Source of the DNA: an uncultured Collinsella sp.
Lineage (GTDB): Bacteria > Actinomycetota > Coriobacteriia > Coriobacteriales > Coriobacteriaceae
Length of the DNA: 64,000 nucleotides
Assembly: GCA_902496275.1 (NCBI GenBank)
Contig: CABVAC010000005.1
Location: forward strand, 1 to 64,000
Reading direction: 5' to 3'
In this document: piece after piece, positions 10,927 through 19,819 of the stretch
How positions within the stretch are numbered: position 1 is the first letter of the stretch
Layout of the letters: each line of letters starts with the position of its first letter
Notes under the pieces: generated by a model
Databases searched by the model: none
Seen by the model: only the letters and a program-made list of their open reading frames with translations
Told to the model about the DNA's origin: nothing
Made by a program: the position numbers and the translations under genes

Positions 10927-11715
10927 ATGGCCAATATGACGAGCTCGGTTTCGGCATCGCAGGTTGCCGGAGAGCTAGCGAGCGCAACGTTTGAGGAGAT
11001 CCCCGCCCTCGTGGAGCATTATCGCGAGGACCCGCGCCAGCAGGTGATCAAGGCTTGTGAACGCGCCCTCAAACGCCATGCCAAGGAACTTGCCGAGCGC
11101 GAGCGCGTCAACGGCATGTACGAGCTCATGCACGAGCTTGGCGGCGATGGCGTGGTCGTCGGCGTCGACGAGGTCGGTCGCGGATCGGTGGCCGGTCCCT
11201 TGACCGTGTGTGCCGTGTGCCTTCCCATGGAGCCGCGCGTCTGGGGCATCAACGATTCCAAAAAGCTCACGCCGGCGCGCCGCGAGTTGCTCTCAGTGAA
11301 GATTGCCGAGGTGGCGACGGCGATCGGTTTTTGCCATATCGCGCCTAAGGATATCGATGAGATGGGCATGGCCCGTGCTATCCGTACCGCCGTTGCGGGC
11401 GCCGTGGCCGATACGGGGCTCGAGCCCGATTGCGTGCTTATGGATGGCAACCCCTTGGGCGCCGTTCCTAACGAGCGCGATGTGGTGAAGGGCGATGCCA
11501 AGATCGCCTGCATCGCCGCGGCGTCCATCATGGCCAAGGTCACGCGTGACGAGATGATGGTCGAGTACGACGCCGAGTATCCCGAGTACCATCTGGCCGA
11601 GTCGAAGGGCTATGCGAGCCCCGAGCACATCGAGGCCATTCGCAAACATGGACTTTGTCCGCTGCACCGCGTGAGCTTTTGCGGAAACTTTCTGCAGACT
11701 GAGCGCCTTTTCTAG
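10927..11715 (+). CDS. rnhB: Ribonuclease HII
   Basis: RNase HII cleaves RNA in RNA-DNA hybrids and initiates removal of misincorporated ribonucleotides. The 262-aa product has an approximately 75-residue N-terminal extension, as in the Bacillus enzyme, then the catalytic VGVDEVGRGSVAGPL motif. NDSKKLTPARRELL and ESKGYASPEH-like segments with further acidic residues follow. ATG 10927 is chosen over ATG 10909 because AAGGAGGG (10913-10920) lies between them at good spacing for the second. Confidence 0.95.
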   Translation: MANMTSSVSASQVAGELASATFEEIPALVEHYREDPRQQVIKACERALKRHAKELAERERVNGMYELMHELGGDGVVVGVDEVGRGSVAGPLTVCAVCLPMEPRVWGINDSKKLTPARRELLSVKIAEVATAIGFCHIAPKDIDEMGMARAIRTAVAGAVADTGLEPDCVLMDGNPLGAVPNERDVVKGDAKIACIAAASIMAKVTRDEMMVEYDAEYPEYHLAESKGYASPEHIEAIRKHGLCPLHRVSFCGNFLQTERLF

Positions 11716-11764
11716 GCCAATTGTGGAGACAGGGACCTCTGGGGTTTTATAAACCTGCTGGTAG

Positions 11765-11807
11765 CGGGCCGTATGCAACACCATTGTTGCGTACGGCCCG
11801 TTTTTTG
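11765..11807 (+). terminator. Rho-independent terminator after rnhB
   Basis: A 15-bp stem (11765-11779 / 11786-11800, one G-T pair) with a 6-nt loop is followed by six T residues. Confidence 0.93.
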
Positions 11808-11904
11808 ACGGCATTTGGTCAGCTTTTGGTTTGCTTCCGGTACTTACCCGCATGAAAGGTGCCCTCATCATCGGGGCAATGCAGTGTGCGGGAAAGGAGA
11901 CCCC

Positions 11905-12390
11905 ATGAGTGCCGCAAGCAAAAAGAGCAAGACGCAGCAGCTCAAGGAGCGTTGGGAAAACGGCGAGCTCGACTCCGGGGCGATGACGCCCGAGTTTATC
12001 AAGGGACTCAGTCCCCGCGAGCTAGGCATGCTGGGCGAGCTGATCACCATCGACTACTTTAACGAGCGCGGCTACACCTTGCTGGAGCAGGGCTATCGTT
12101 GCACCGAGGGCGAGGCCGATCTGGTGCTGCTCGATGAGCTCGACGATGTCGTGGTGATGGCCGAGGTCAAGACCAGACGCGTTTCGCTGGATTGCACCAC
12201 GCGGGTCTTTCCCGAGGAGGCCGTGGACGCCCAAAAGCAACGCCGCTACCGCCGCATCGCAAGTTGCTATCTCATGGAGCATTATCCGCTCAAGGCGATT
12301 CGCTTCGATGCTGTGGGTGTCACCATCCGCGGCGGGCATATCGCCGAGATCGAGCATCAGTACAACGCGTTCGATTGGCAGGTGTCGTGA
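11905..12390 (+). CDS. UPF0102 / YraN-family endonuclease-like protein
   Basis: A protein of 161 aa whose C-terminal two-thirds match the YraN/UPF0102 fold: LGELITIDYFNERGYTLLEQ, then EGEADLVLLDELDDVVVMAEVKTR with the restriction-endonuclease-like D...E-x-K arrangement. The fold resembles Holliday-junction resolvases; the cellular role is not established. An N-terminal extension of about 40 residues is Lys/Glu rich. GGAAAGGAGA precedes ATG 11905. Its TGA overlaps the comM start by one base, and the yraN-comM-dprA order is widespread. Confidence 0.9.
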   Translation: MSAASKKSKTQQLKERWENGELDSGAMTPEFIKGLSPRELGMLGELITIDYFNERGYTLLEQGYRCTEGEADLVLLDELDDVVVMAEVKTRRVSLDCTTRVFPEEAVDAQKQRRYRRIASCYLMEHYPLKAIRFDAVGVTIRGGHIAEIEHQYNAFDWQVS

Positions 12391-13913
12391 TGGCGTTCGA
12401 GACGTTTGCCGTTCACGCGGCCTGCATCCGCGGCGTCGAGGCGATTCACGTCACGGTCGAGGTCTCGCTTGCCGGTGGCGTTCCGGGCATCCAGATGCTC
12501 GGCATTCCGAGTATGGAGGTGATGGAGTCACGCGGTCGTATTCGCTGCGCGATGCGCTCCGCCGGGTTCGAGATCCCGCGCTCGGGCATTACCGTTAACC
12601 TGGCACCCGGCGATATCCGCAAGACCGGTAGCGGCTTTGACCTGCCCATCGCCATCGCGGTTCTAGCGGCCGATGGGCAGATTCCCCGTGACAACCTCGA
12701 TCGCTGCCTTATCGCAGGTGAGCTTGGTCTGGACGGTACGGTGCTTCCCGTCAAGGGCGAGGTGGCGTTTCAGCTATTGGCTCGCGACATGGGGCTGTCT
12801 TTTATCGCCGGCAGGTCCGACCAGCATGTGCCACTCGCGGGCGTAGATTGCGGCTTTATCGACCATCTGTCTCAGCTTGCTCACGGCATGGGCGATGCCG
12901 CACGGCACTACTTGGATTCCGAGGGTGTCGAGGCGACCTTTGAGCCCGAGCTCGACTATGCAGACGTGCTGGGGCAGGAAGTCGCTAAACGCGGCATGGC
13001 GCTTGCGGCGGCAGGAGAACTCGGCTTGCTCATGATCGGGTCTCCGGGATCGGGCAAGACGATGCTCGCACGCCGTATGACCGGCATCCTGCCCGAGCTT
13101 TCCGTTGAGGATCAGCAGGAGGCACTGTGCATCCATTCGGTTTTGGGTGAGAACATTGATGGCTTGTTGGCGGGGCACCGCCCCTTCCGCAGTCCCCACC
13201 ACAGTATTTCGACCGCAGGCCTTATCGGCGGCGGGCGCCCGGTGCACCCGGGTGAGATCAGCCTTGCTCATGGCGGCGTGCTCTTTTTGGACGAGCTTGC
13301 CGAGTTTCCCACTGGCGTGCTGCAGACGCTGCGTCAGCCCATCGAGCGCGGCTACGTGAGGATCGTACGCGTCGACGGGGCTTTTACCTTCCCGTCGCGC
13401 TTTCAGCTGCTGGCTGCGAGCAATCCCTGCCCCTGCGGCTTTTTGGGCGATCGCGAGGTGCCGTGTCGCTGCTCGGCGGCGATGGTCGAGCGCTATCGGT
13501 CTAAACTGCGCGGTCCTTTGGCCGACCGTATCGACATGATGATCGATGTGACCCGTCCCGACCCTCAAGTGATTATCGAGGGTGCGGAGGGCATGTCGTC
13601 GGCCGAGTTACGTGACTACGTTGTGCGCGGTCGCGCCTTTCGCGCTTGGCGCGAATCCCGCATGGACGATGCGGATGCCGAGGCCGAGGATGACGAGACT
13701 CGGTCCATTGACGGCGTCGTTTCGACCTTTGAGCTCGATGATGCGGCGGAGAAGTGTGTGCTCGGCCTGTCGAAGCGCACGCATCTCACAGGGCGTGGCA
13801 TCGTGCGCCTTGTTCGCATTGCGCGCACGATCGCAGATGTCGCCGAGAGCGAGCAGGTGACGCAGGACCACGTGCTCGAGGCGGCGATGTACCAGGGAAG
13901 GAGGGACCAATGA
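12390..13913 (+). CDS. comM: ComM / YifB-family Mg-chelatase-like AAA+ ATPase
   Basis: A 507-aa protein with an N-terminal Lon-protease-like domain (residues about 1-180) and an AAA+ Mg-chelatase domain. It has Walker A GSPGSGKTMLARR, Walker B-like GVLFLDELAEF and a Cys-rich NPCPCGFLGD segment. In competent bacteria ComM is a branch-migration helicase that extends recombination of imported DNA. ATG 12390 overlaps the yraN stop (GTG 12387 is the alternative). The dprA start overlaps the comM TGA, which indicates one operon devoted to DNA uptake and recombination. Confidence 0.94.
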   Translation: MAFETFAVHAACIRGVEAIHVTVEVSLAGGVPGIQMLGIPSMEVMESRGRIRCAMRSAGFEIPRSGITVNLAPGDIRKTGSGFDLPIAIAVLAADGQIPRDNLDRCLIAGELGLDGTVLPVKGEVAFQLLARDMGLSFIAGRSDQHVPLAGVDCGFIDHLSQLAHGMGDAARHYLDSEGVEATFEPELDYADVLGQEVAKRGMALAAAGELGLLMIGSPGSGKTMLARRMTGILPELSVEDQQEALCIHSVLGENIDGLLAGHRPFRSPHHSISTAGLIGGGRPVHPGEISLAHGGVLFLDELAEFPTGVLQTLRQPIERGYVRIVRVDGAFTFPSRFQLLAASNPCPCGFLGDREVPCRCSAAMVERYRSKLRGPLADRIDMMIDVTRPDPQVIIEGAEGMSSAELRDYVVRGRAFRAWRESRMDDADAEAEDDETRSIDGVVSTFELDDAAEKCVLGLSKRTHLTGRGIVRLVRIARTIADVAESEQVTQDHVLEAAMYQGRRDQ

Positions 13914-14845
13914 TGGCTGAGGGGACCTTCGAGCTGCATCCAGGTGACGCGTTGTATCCCGAGACCGTTTTGGAGCTTTCTGATGTACCTCAGACGCTCT
14001 ATGTGCGCGGCAACCCCGAGGCGCTTTCGACGCCCGCGCTCTCCATCATCGGTGCGCGAAAGGCCTCGCCGTATGGTCTTGCCGTGGCAGAGCTTGCGGC
14101 GAAGGTGGCGGTTGAGGCGGGAGTGACGGTAGTTTCGGGCGGTGCGGTCGGTTGTGACCAGGCCTCGGGTTGGGCTGCGGTCAACGCCGGCGGCAAACAC
14201 GTCGTGGTGCTGGGGACGGGCGCCGACGTGGTCTACCCGCGTTCGAGCGCGGGGCTTATTACGCGCACGCTCGATACGGGCGGCGCGGTCGTGTCGATCT
14301 CTCCGTGGGGCATGGGTCCGCGCAAGTTTGCCTTTCCGCGTCGCAATCGCGTGATCGCGGCCCTGTCGCAAGCCCTCTTTGTATCCGAGGCGGGTATGCC
14401 TTCCGGGACGTTTTCTACAGCCGAGGCTGCTATGGATTTGGGGCGCGAACTTCTTGCCGTGCCGGGGTCGATCCTATCGCCCGAGTCGCGTGGCACGAAT
14501 TACCTCATTGCGAACGGTGCCTGCTGCATTGTCGACGAGGAATCTATCGAGATGGCTATCTCTCGCATATACGGCACCCTGCGCTACTCGCGCCCCGATG
14601 CTCCCGGCATTGCCGACCTGAATCCAACACAGCAGACCGTGATGCATGCGCTCATCGCCTCTCCGCTCAAGGTCGACGACATCGCGGCGCTCGTCTCACT
14701 CGATGCTGTCGGCGTACTCAAACTCTTGGGTTCGCTTGAACTCGAGGGCCTTATCGAGCGCATGATGGATGGAAGGTATGCGCCCTCCAAGTTTGCCCTT
14801 CACGCCCAGACGCCCTTCGGTCACAATGGAAAACGTGTCAATTAG
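13913..14845 (+). CDS. dprA: DNA processing protein DprA
   Basis: DprA binds incoming single-stranded DNA and loads RecA during transformation. The 310-aa product has the Rossmann-like core: LSIIGARKASPYG, VVSGGAVGCDQASG (usual S-G-x-A-x-G-I-D), VVLGTGADVVYP, FPRRNRVIAALS and GTNYLIANGA. A C-terminal winged helix (LNPTQQTVMHAL..., residues about 240-290) follows. AAGGAGGG precedes two adjacent ATGs at 13910 and 13913; the second has the better spacing. In Bacillus topA would follow; here trmFO follows directly. Confidence 0.95.
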   Translation: MAEGTFELHPGDALYPETVLELSDVPQTLYVRGNPEALSTPALSIIGARKASPYGLAVAELAAKVAVEAGVTVVSGGAVGCDQASGWAAVNAGGKHVVVLGTGADVVYPRSSAGLITRTLDTGGAVVSISPWGMGPRKFAFPRRNRVIAALSQALFVSEAGMPSGTFSTAEAAMDLGRELLAVPGSILSPESRGTNYLIANGACCIVDEESIEMAISRIYGTLRYSRPDAPGIADLNPTQQTVMHALIASPLKVDDIAALVSLDAVGVLKLLGSLELEGLIERMMDGRYAPSKFALHAQTPFGHNGKRVN

Positions 14846-14859
14846 AAAGGTGTTTGCAG

Positions 14860-16197
14860 ATGCAGTTCGATCAGGTGACGGTTATCGGTGGCGGTCTGGC
14901 GGGTTCGGAATGCGCGATCCAGCTGGCAGACCGCGGGTTTGCCGTAAAGCTGTGCGAGATGCGCCCCCAGGTGAGCTCCCCGGCTCACCATACCGATCAC
15001 CTGGCAGAGCTCGTCTGCTCCAATTCGTTTAAGTCGACCCGTCCGGATTCCGCGGCTGGTTTGCTGAAGGCCGAGCTTGAGCGCATGGGTTCAGTCCTGC
15101 TCGACTGCGCCCATCGCGCGGCTGTTCCCGCCGGTGGCGCCTTGGCGGTCGATCGCGTCAAGTTTTCCGAGTTTGTCGAGGCCGAGGTTGCCGCCCGTCC
15201 CAATATCGAGGTCGTGCACGGCGAGGTCACGCAGATTCCCGAGGGTCACGTGGTCATTGCCGCGGGCCCGCTGTGTTCACCGGCGCTGAGCGAAGAGGTC
15301 ATGAAGCTCGTCGGTGGCGACGCCCTTGCGTTCTTCGATGCCGCGGCGCCGATCGTTGATGCCTCCACGCTCGATATGGACGTGCTGTTCTCGCAGTCGC
15401 GCTACGAGGAGCAGGGGGGCGGCGACTATCTCAACGCTCCGCTCAACAAGGAGGAGTACGAGGCCTTTATCGAGGCGCTTACTACGGCCGACCGCGTGGT
15501 GCTCAAAGACTTTGAGGGCGGCGATCTGTTCCAGGCCTGCCAGCCTGCCGAGGAAGTTGCGCGCACCGGCAAGGACGCCATTCGCTTTGGCGCCATGAAG
15601 CCCGTCGGCCTCACCGACCCGCGTACCGGACGTCGCCCCTGGGCGGCGATTCAGCTGCGTGCCGAAAACAAGGAGAAGACCGCCTATAACCTGGTGGGCT
15701 TCCAGACCAACTTGACCTTTGGCGAGCAGAAGCGCGTCTTCCATATGGTGCCGGGCCTGGAGAACGCTGAGTTCTTCCGCTACGGTGTCATGCACCGCAA
15801 TACCTTTGTCGACGCCCCGCACGTGCTCGATGGCACCTTTGCCGTGCCCGGTACCGGTGTGCGCCTGGCCGGTCAGATCACCGGCACCGAGGGGTACATG
15901 GAAGCCGTGGCGACCGGTCTGCTCGCGGCACTCAACACCTATGCCGAGGCTATCGGTGCCGCGGGCGTCGAGTTGCCCCGCGTGGGCGCCCTGGGTGCGC
16001 TCGTGGGCTATGCGACCGATCCTGCCACCGTGGGCTATCAGCCCATGCATGTCAACTTTGGCCTGGTGCCGCCACTCGAGGATGGTAAGCGCCGCAGCAA
16101 GCGCGACCGCTACCAGGCCTATGCGGACCGTGCGCTCGAGGCCCTTGACGCCTATCTGGCTACTCGCCCCGATCTGTTTGGAGGCGACCGGTCATAG
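14860..16197 (+). CDS. trmFO: Methylenetetrahydrofolate-tRNA-(uracil-5-)-methyltransferase
   Basis: TrmFO is a flavoprotein that makes ribothymidine-54 in tRNA with methylenetetrahydrofolate as carbon donor. The 445-aa product begins with the FAD motif VTVIGGGLAGSECAIQLA and includes LAELVCSNSFKS, FEPCQPAE-like FQACQPAEE and TGTEGYMEA-like GTEGYMEAVATG blocks. ATG 14860 is chosen over TTG 14854 because AGAAAGG (14844-14850) then has normal spacing. Its stop TAG overlaps the likely ATA start of the xer gene. Confidence 0.96.
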   Translation: MQFDQVTVIGGGLAGSECAIQLADRGFAVKLCEMRPQVSSPAHHTDHLAELVCSNSFKSTRPDSAAGLLKAELERMGSVLLDCAHRAAVPAGGALAVDRVKFSEFVEAEVAARPNIEVVHGEVTQIPEGHVVIAAGPLCSPALSEEVMKLVGGDALAFFDAAAPIVDASTLDMDVLFSQSRYEEQGGGDYLNAPLNKEEYEAFIEALTTADRVVLKDFEGGDLFQACQPAEEVARTGKDAIRFGAMKPVGLTDPRTGRRPWAAIQLRAENKEKTAYNLVGFQTNLTFGEQKRVFHMVPGLENAEFFRYGVMHRNTFVDAPHVLDGTFAVPGTGVRLAGQITGTEGYMEAVATGLLAALNTYAEAIGAAGVELPRVGALGALVGYATDPATVGYQPMHVNFGLVPPLEDGKRRSKRDRYQAYADRALEALDAYLATRPDLFGGDRS

Positions 16198-17114
16198 CCT
16201 TTGACCTGTACGACACCGTCGACTCGTTTATCGCCTATATCGCACGCGTTGAGGGGCTTTCTCCCAACACGGTGACGGCCTATGGCTCGAGGCTGGAGCG
16301 CTTTGCTGCCTGGTGCGAACGCGAGGGCATCGACGCTCGCGCCGCCGACGTACGGACCGTTCGTTCCTATTTGGCCGAGCTGTCGCGTGGCCAGGTGGCG
16401 GCTCGGACCCTTGCGGCACACCTGTCTCCCATTCGCTCACTCTATCGGTGGATGGCTGTCGAGGGGATTGTCGAGGGCGATGCGGTCTCGGCGATCGCAT
16501 CGCCCAAGCTGCCGCGCGACCTGCCGGGCGTCCTTACGACTCAACAGGTGGAGGCACTCCTCAAAGCCCCCGATACCTCAACACCCGCGGGACTGCGCGA
16601 TGCGGCGATGCTCGAGTTGCTCTATGCCTCGGGTGCCCGCATCTCAGAGCTTGCGGCGCTCAATGTGGAATCCATCTCATGGTCCGAGCGCACGCTGCGC
16701 CTGTGGGGCAAGGGGAGCAAAGAACGTATCGTCCCCCTGTATCGTCGTGCGCTCGAGGTGACTCGTTTCTATATTGAGGAGGGGAGGCCGGTGTTGCTCG
16801 CTCAGGCAAAGCGCCGTGACCCCGCCACCGGGCCGCATCCGCTGCTTATATCGGTGCGCGGCAATCGCATGAGTGCCGCCATGCTCAGGCGGCGGTTCCA
16901 TACGCTGGCGACGCTCGCCGGCATTCCGGCCGACATCGCCCCGCATGCGATGCGCCATACCTTTGCGACCGACTTGCTCGAGGGCGGTGCGGACCTGCGC
17001 TCGGTTCAAGAGCTGCTGGGCCATGCGAGCCTGTCCACGACGCAGATTTACACACATCTCACACCCGATCGGCTCAAACGTGCCGTGGCTCAAGCCCATC
17101 CCCGCGGCGAATAG
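16194..17114 (+). CDS. Tyrosine recombinase XerC/XerD-like, non-canonical start
   Basis: A site-specific tyrosine recombinase of about 306 aa with all catalytic residues: Arg in ASGARISEL, Lys in GKGSKERIV, His and Arg in HAMRHTFAT, and His and Tyr in LGHASLSTTQIYTHL. These enzymes resolve chromosome dimers at dif. The N-terminal SAM-like domain (VDSFIAYIARVEGLSPNTVTAY) begins upstream of the first canonical start, GTG 16272. Between the in-frame stop at 16146 and 16272 there is no ATG, GTG or TTG. GGAGG (16180-16184) points to ATA 16194, overlapping the trmFO TAG; CTG 16206 is an alternative. XerC versus XerD cannot be settled here, though the neighbourhood matches Bacillus codV (XerC). Confidence 0.88.
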   Translation: MAFDLYDTVDSFIAYIARVEGLSPNTVTAYGSRLERFAAWCEREGIDARAADVRTVRSYLAELSRGQVAARTLAAHLSPIRSLYRWMAVEGIVEGDAVSAIASPKLPRDLPGVLTTQQVEALLKAPDTSTPAGLRDAAMLELLYASGARISELAALNVESISWSERTLRLWGKGSKERIVPLYRRALEVTRFYIEEGRPVLLAQAKRRDPATGPHPLLISVRGNRMSAAMLRRRFHTLATLAGIPADIAPHAMRHTFATDLLEGGADLRSVQELLGHASLSTTQIYTHLTPDRLKRAVAQAHPRGE

Positions 17115-17163
17115 TGGCTGGGACGTCCCGCGCCGCACCGAGGTGTGTGGTTTTGATTGCGGG

Positions 17164-17192
17164 TTGGCAGGAAGAAGCATTCCTGCTATCAT
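17164..17192 (+). promoter_or_regulatory. Promoter of rpsB-tsf
   Basis: TTGGCA (17164-17169), a 17-nt spacer and TATCAT (17187-17192) preceded by TGC. The resulting leader is about 135 nt and includes a GTTGC/GCAAC hairpin. The S2 protein often regulates its own leader, so this stretch is a candidate control region. Confidence 0.6.
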
Positions 17193-17333
17193 TCATCGGG
17201 TTGCTTCACGGCAACATGTTTTTATCACGCACGCGCGGCTACTTCATACCGTGGTGCCCGGGCTTTGGTAGCACATGTCCGGGTTGGTTTTGGAGGATGA
17301 CCCCGCGCGGAGGCAAACCACAGGAGGTTTAAC

Positions 17334-18062
17334 ATGGCTACCAAGATTAATATCCGCACCCTGCTCGAGGCCGGCTGCCACTTCGGTCACCAGACCCGTC
17401 GCTGGAACCCCAAGATGAAGCCGTTCATCTTCGGTGAGCGCAACGGCATCTATATCCTTGACCTCAAGCAGACCATCCTCGACGCCGACCAGGCCTACAC
17501 CTTCGTCAAGAACGTCGCCAAGGGTGGCAACGTGCTGTTCGTCGGCACCAAGAAGCAGGCTCAGGAGGCCGTCAAGAACGCTGCTGAGCGCGCCAACATG
17601 CCTTACATCAACCAGCGTTGGCTCGGCGGTATGCTGACCAACTTCGTCACCATCCGCTCCCGCATCAACCGCATGGAGGAGCTCGAGGCCATGGTCGAGG
17701 ACGGCCGCATGGCTGTTCTGCCCAAGAAGGAGCAGGCTGTGCTCGGCAAGGAGCTCACCAAGCTCCAGACCAACCTCGGCGGCGCCCGCGACATGAAGGG
17801 TCTGCCCCAGGCTCTCTTCGTCATCGACACCAAGCGCGAGGAGAACGCCATCAAGGAGGCTCAGCGCCTGAACATCCCTGTCGTCGCTCTGATCGACACC
17901 AACTCCGATCCCGACGAGGTCGAGTACGGCATCCCCTGCAACGATGACGCTATCTCCGCTGTCACCCTTATGTGCGAGCTCATGGCTGACGCCTGCCTCG
18001 CTGGCTCCGGCAAGGAGCAGGTCTCCGAGGCCGAGATGGCCGCTGAGCCCAAGGCCGAGTAA
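17334..18062 (+). CDS. rpsB: 30S ribosomal protein S2
   Basis: S2 is a late-assembling small-subunit protein needed to bind S1-type factors. The 242-aa product contains LLEAGCHFGHQTRRWNPKM, FIFGERNGIYILDL, VLFVGTKKQAQ and NQRWLGGMLTNF, all hallmark S2 segments. ACAGGAGG precedes ATG 17334. The C-terminus is acidic. It is followed by tsf after 45 nt, the universal rpsB-tsf pair. Confidence 0.98.
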   Translation: MATKINIRTLLEAGCHFGHQTRRWNPKMKPFIFGERNGIYILDLKQTILDADQAYTFVKNVAKGGNVLFVGTKKQAQEAVKNAAERANMPYINQRWLGGMLTNFVTIRSRINRMEELEAMVEDGRMAVLPKKEQAVLGKELTKLQTNLGGARDMKGLPQALFVIDTKREENAIKEAQRLNIPVVALIDTNSDPDEVEYGIPCNDDAISAVTLMCELMADACLAGSGKEQVSEAEMAAEPKAE

Positions 18063-18107
18063 ATCAGTCTTAGTTAATTCTTTTTCATCTCTTTGAAAGG
18101 AACCACA

Positions 18108-18977
18108 ATGGCCCAGATTACCGCCGCTATGGTCAAGCAGCTCCGCGAGATGACCGACTCCCCGATGATGGAGTGCAAGAAGGCTCTCGTCGAGGCTGAC
18201 GGCGACATGGACGCCGCTGTCGACGTTCTGCGTAAGAACGGCCTTGCCAAGGCTGCCAAGAAGGCTGGCCGTGAGACCAACGAGGGCGCTGTCGCCGCGT
18301 TCGTCTCCGAGGATGGCAAGACCGGCGCTCTGCTCGAGCTCTCCTGCGAGACCGACTTCGTTGGCTCCAACGCCAAGTTCACTGGCTTTGCTTCCAAGGT
18401 CGCTGAGGTTGTCGCTACCACCGAGCCTGCTGACGTCGACGCTCTGCTCGAGAAGCCGATGGGCGAGGAGACCGTTTCCTCCGAGCTCACCGAGATGATT
18501 CACATCATGGGCGAGAACATGAAGATCTCCCGCTTCGCTGCCCGCAAGGCCGAGAACGGCGCGCTCGCTTCTTACATCCACATGGGTGGTAAGATCGGCG
18601 TTCTCGTCGAGTTCGCCTTCGAGAAGGCCGAGACCGCTCAGGCTGAGTCCTTCAAGACCTTCGCTCACGACGTTGCCCTTCAGGTTGCCGCCGTCGCCCC
18701 GATCTGCGCTACCCGCGATCAGGTTCCTGCCGAGACCGTCGAGCACGAGAAGCAGATCTACATGGCCCAGGCTGCCGAGTCCGGCAAGCCCGAGGCTATC
18801 CAGGAGAAGATGGCTGTCGGCCGTCTGGAGAAGTTCTACAAGCAGTCCGTGCTCACCGAGCAGGAGTTCATCAAGGACAGCTCCCTCACTATCAAGAAGT
18901 ACGCTGAGCAGGTCTCCAAGGAGCTCGGCGACACCATTACCGTCGTTGCCTTTGACCGTCTGGTCCGTGGCGAGTAA
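18108..18977 (+). CDS. tsf: Elongation factor Ts
   Basis: EF-Ts recycles EF-Tu by nucleotide exchange. The 289-aa product has the N-terminal UBA-like domain with KQLREMTDSPMMECKKAL, then AKKAGRETNEG and LLELSCETDFV at the start of the core. Two-subdomain core and a C-terminal module follow. ATG 18108 lies 6 nt after GAAAGGA; TTG 18093 is an in-frame upstream codon that precedes the Shine-Dalgarno. A strong terminator follows at 19001. Confidence 0.98.
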   Translation: MAQITAAMVKQLREMTDSPMMECKKALVEADGDMDAAVDVLRKNGLAKAAKKAGRETNEGAVAAFVSEDGKTGALLELSCETDFVGSNAKFTGFASKVAEVVATTEPADVDALLEKPMGEETVSSELTEMIHIMGENMKISRFAARKAENGALASYIHMGGKIGVLVEFAFEKAETAQAESFKTFAHDVALQVAAVAPICATRDQVPAETVEHEKQIYMAQAAESGKPEAIQEKMAVGRLEKFYKQSVLTEQEFIKDSSLTIKKYAEQVSKELGDTITVVAFDRLVRGE

Positions 18978-19000
18978 ATAAGCTCTTGTAGCTGGTAATG

Positions 19001-19035
19001 AGCAGGCTGTGGGTTTTACTCACAGCCTGCTTTTT
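19001..19035 (+). terminator. Rho-independent terminator after tsf
   Basis: An 11-bp perfect stem (AGCAGGCTGTG / CACAGCCTGCT) with a 9-nt loop is followed by TTTT. Confidence 0.92.
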
Positions 19036-19094
19036 CATGGCTCTTATCAGAGCCTTTGATATCATATTGAAAGTCTAATTAAAGGAGGATCGCT

Positions 19095-19817
19095 TTGTCC
19101 GACATCCGATATAAACGCGTGCTTCTTAAGCTTTCCGGCGAAGCACTGATGGGCGACGGCCAATATGGCATCGACCCCAAGGTTACCGACCATCTTGCCA
19201 AGCAGGTCAAGGAGCTGCTCGCCGTTGGCCATGAGGTCGGCGTCGTTGTCGGCGGCGGCAATATTTTCCGCGGCATGGCCGGCGCTGCCGGTGGCATGGA
19301 GCGTGCTCAGGCCGACTACATGGGCATGCTGGCAACCGTTATGAACGCGCTCGCCCTGCAGGATGCCTTCGAGCATAACGATGTTCCCTGCCGCGTGATG
19401 AGCGCTATCCAGATGAACGAGATCTGCGAGCCCTATATTCGCCGTCGCGCCATCAACCACCTTTCCAAGGGCAACGTCGTTATTTTTGCCGCCGGTTCGG
19501 GCAATCCGTACTTTACGACCGACACCGCCGCGGCTCTTCGTGCGTGCGAGATCGGCGCCGAGATTCTGATTAAAGCCACCAAGGTTGACGGCATCTACGA
19601 CAAGGATCCCGTCAAGTGCGCCGATGCCGTCCGTTTTGACAAGATTACCTATCACGAGGTGCTCGTCCGCGGTCTGCAGGTTATGGATTCCACGGCTACG
19701 GCACTGTGCCAGGATAACCGTATGCCGATTTTGGTCCTCAACATCGATGACGAGGACACCGTCAAGCGCGCGCTTTCGGGTGAGCCCGTCGGCACGCTCG
19801 TCTATCAGGAGGATTAA
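19095..19817 (+). CDS. pyrH: Uridylate kinase
   Basis: UMP kinase of the amino-acid-kinase fold, phosphorylating UMP to UDP; in bacteria it is hexameric and regulated by GTP and UTP. The 240-aa product begins RYKRVLLKLSGEALMG and contains VVVGGGNIFRG, RRAINHLSKG and GSGNPYFTTDTAAALRA. The start is TTG 19095, with a near-perfect AAAGGAGGA 5 nt upstream. It begins the pyrH-frr-uppS-cdsA-dxr-rseP-ispG-proS series after a terminator. I found no clear promoter in the short gap. Confidence 0.97.
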   Translation: MSDIRYKRVLLKLSGEALMGDGQYGIDPKVTDHLAKQVKELLAVGHEVGVVVGGGNIFRGMAGAAGGMERAQADYMGMLATVMNALALQDAFEHNDVPCRVMSAIQMNEICEPYIRRRAINHLSKGNVVIFAAGSGNPYFTTDTAAALRACEIGAEILIKATKVDGIYDKDPVKCADAVRFDKITYHEVLVRGLQVMDSTATALCQDNRMPILVLNIDDEDTVKRALSGEPVGTLVYQED

Positions 19818-19819
19818 GC

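Noticed and set aside
11716..11764. GGAGACAGGGACCTC tract as another copy of the transposon end at 31280
   Set aside because: Only a partial resemblance and no inverted partner nearby.
16272..17114. GTG 16272 as the true start of the xer gene
   Set aside because: It would remove the conserved first helix of the core-binding domain, and no Shine-Dalgarno precedes it; kept only as a fallback.
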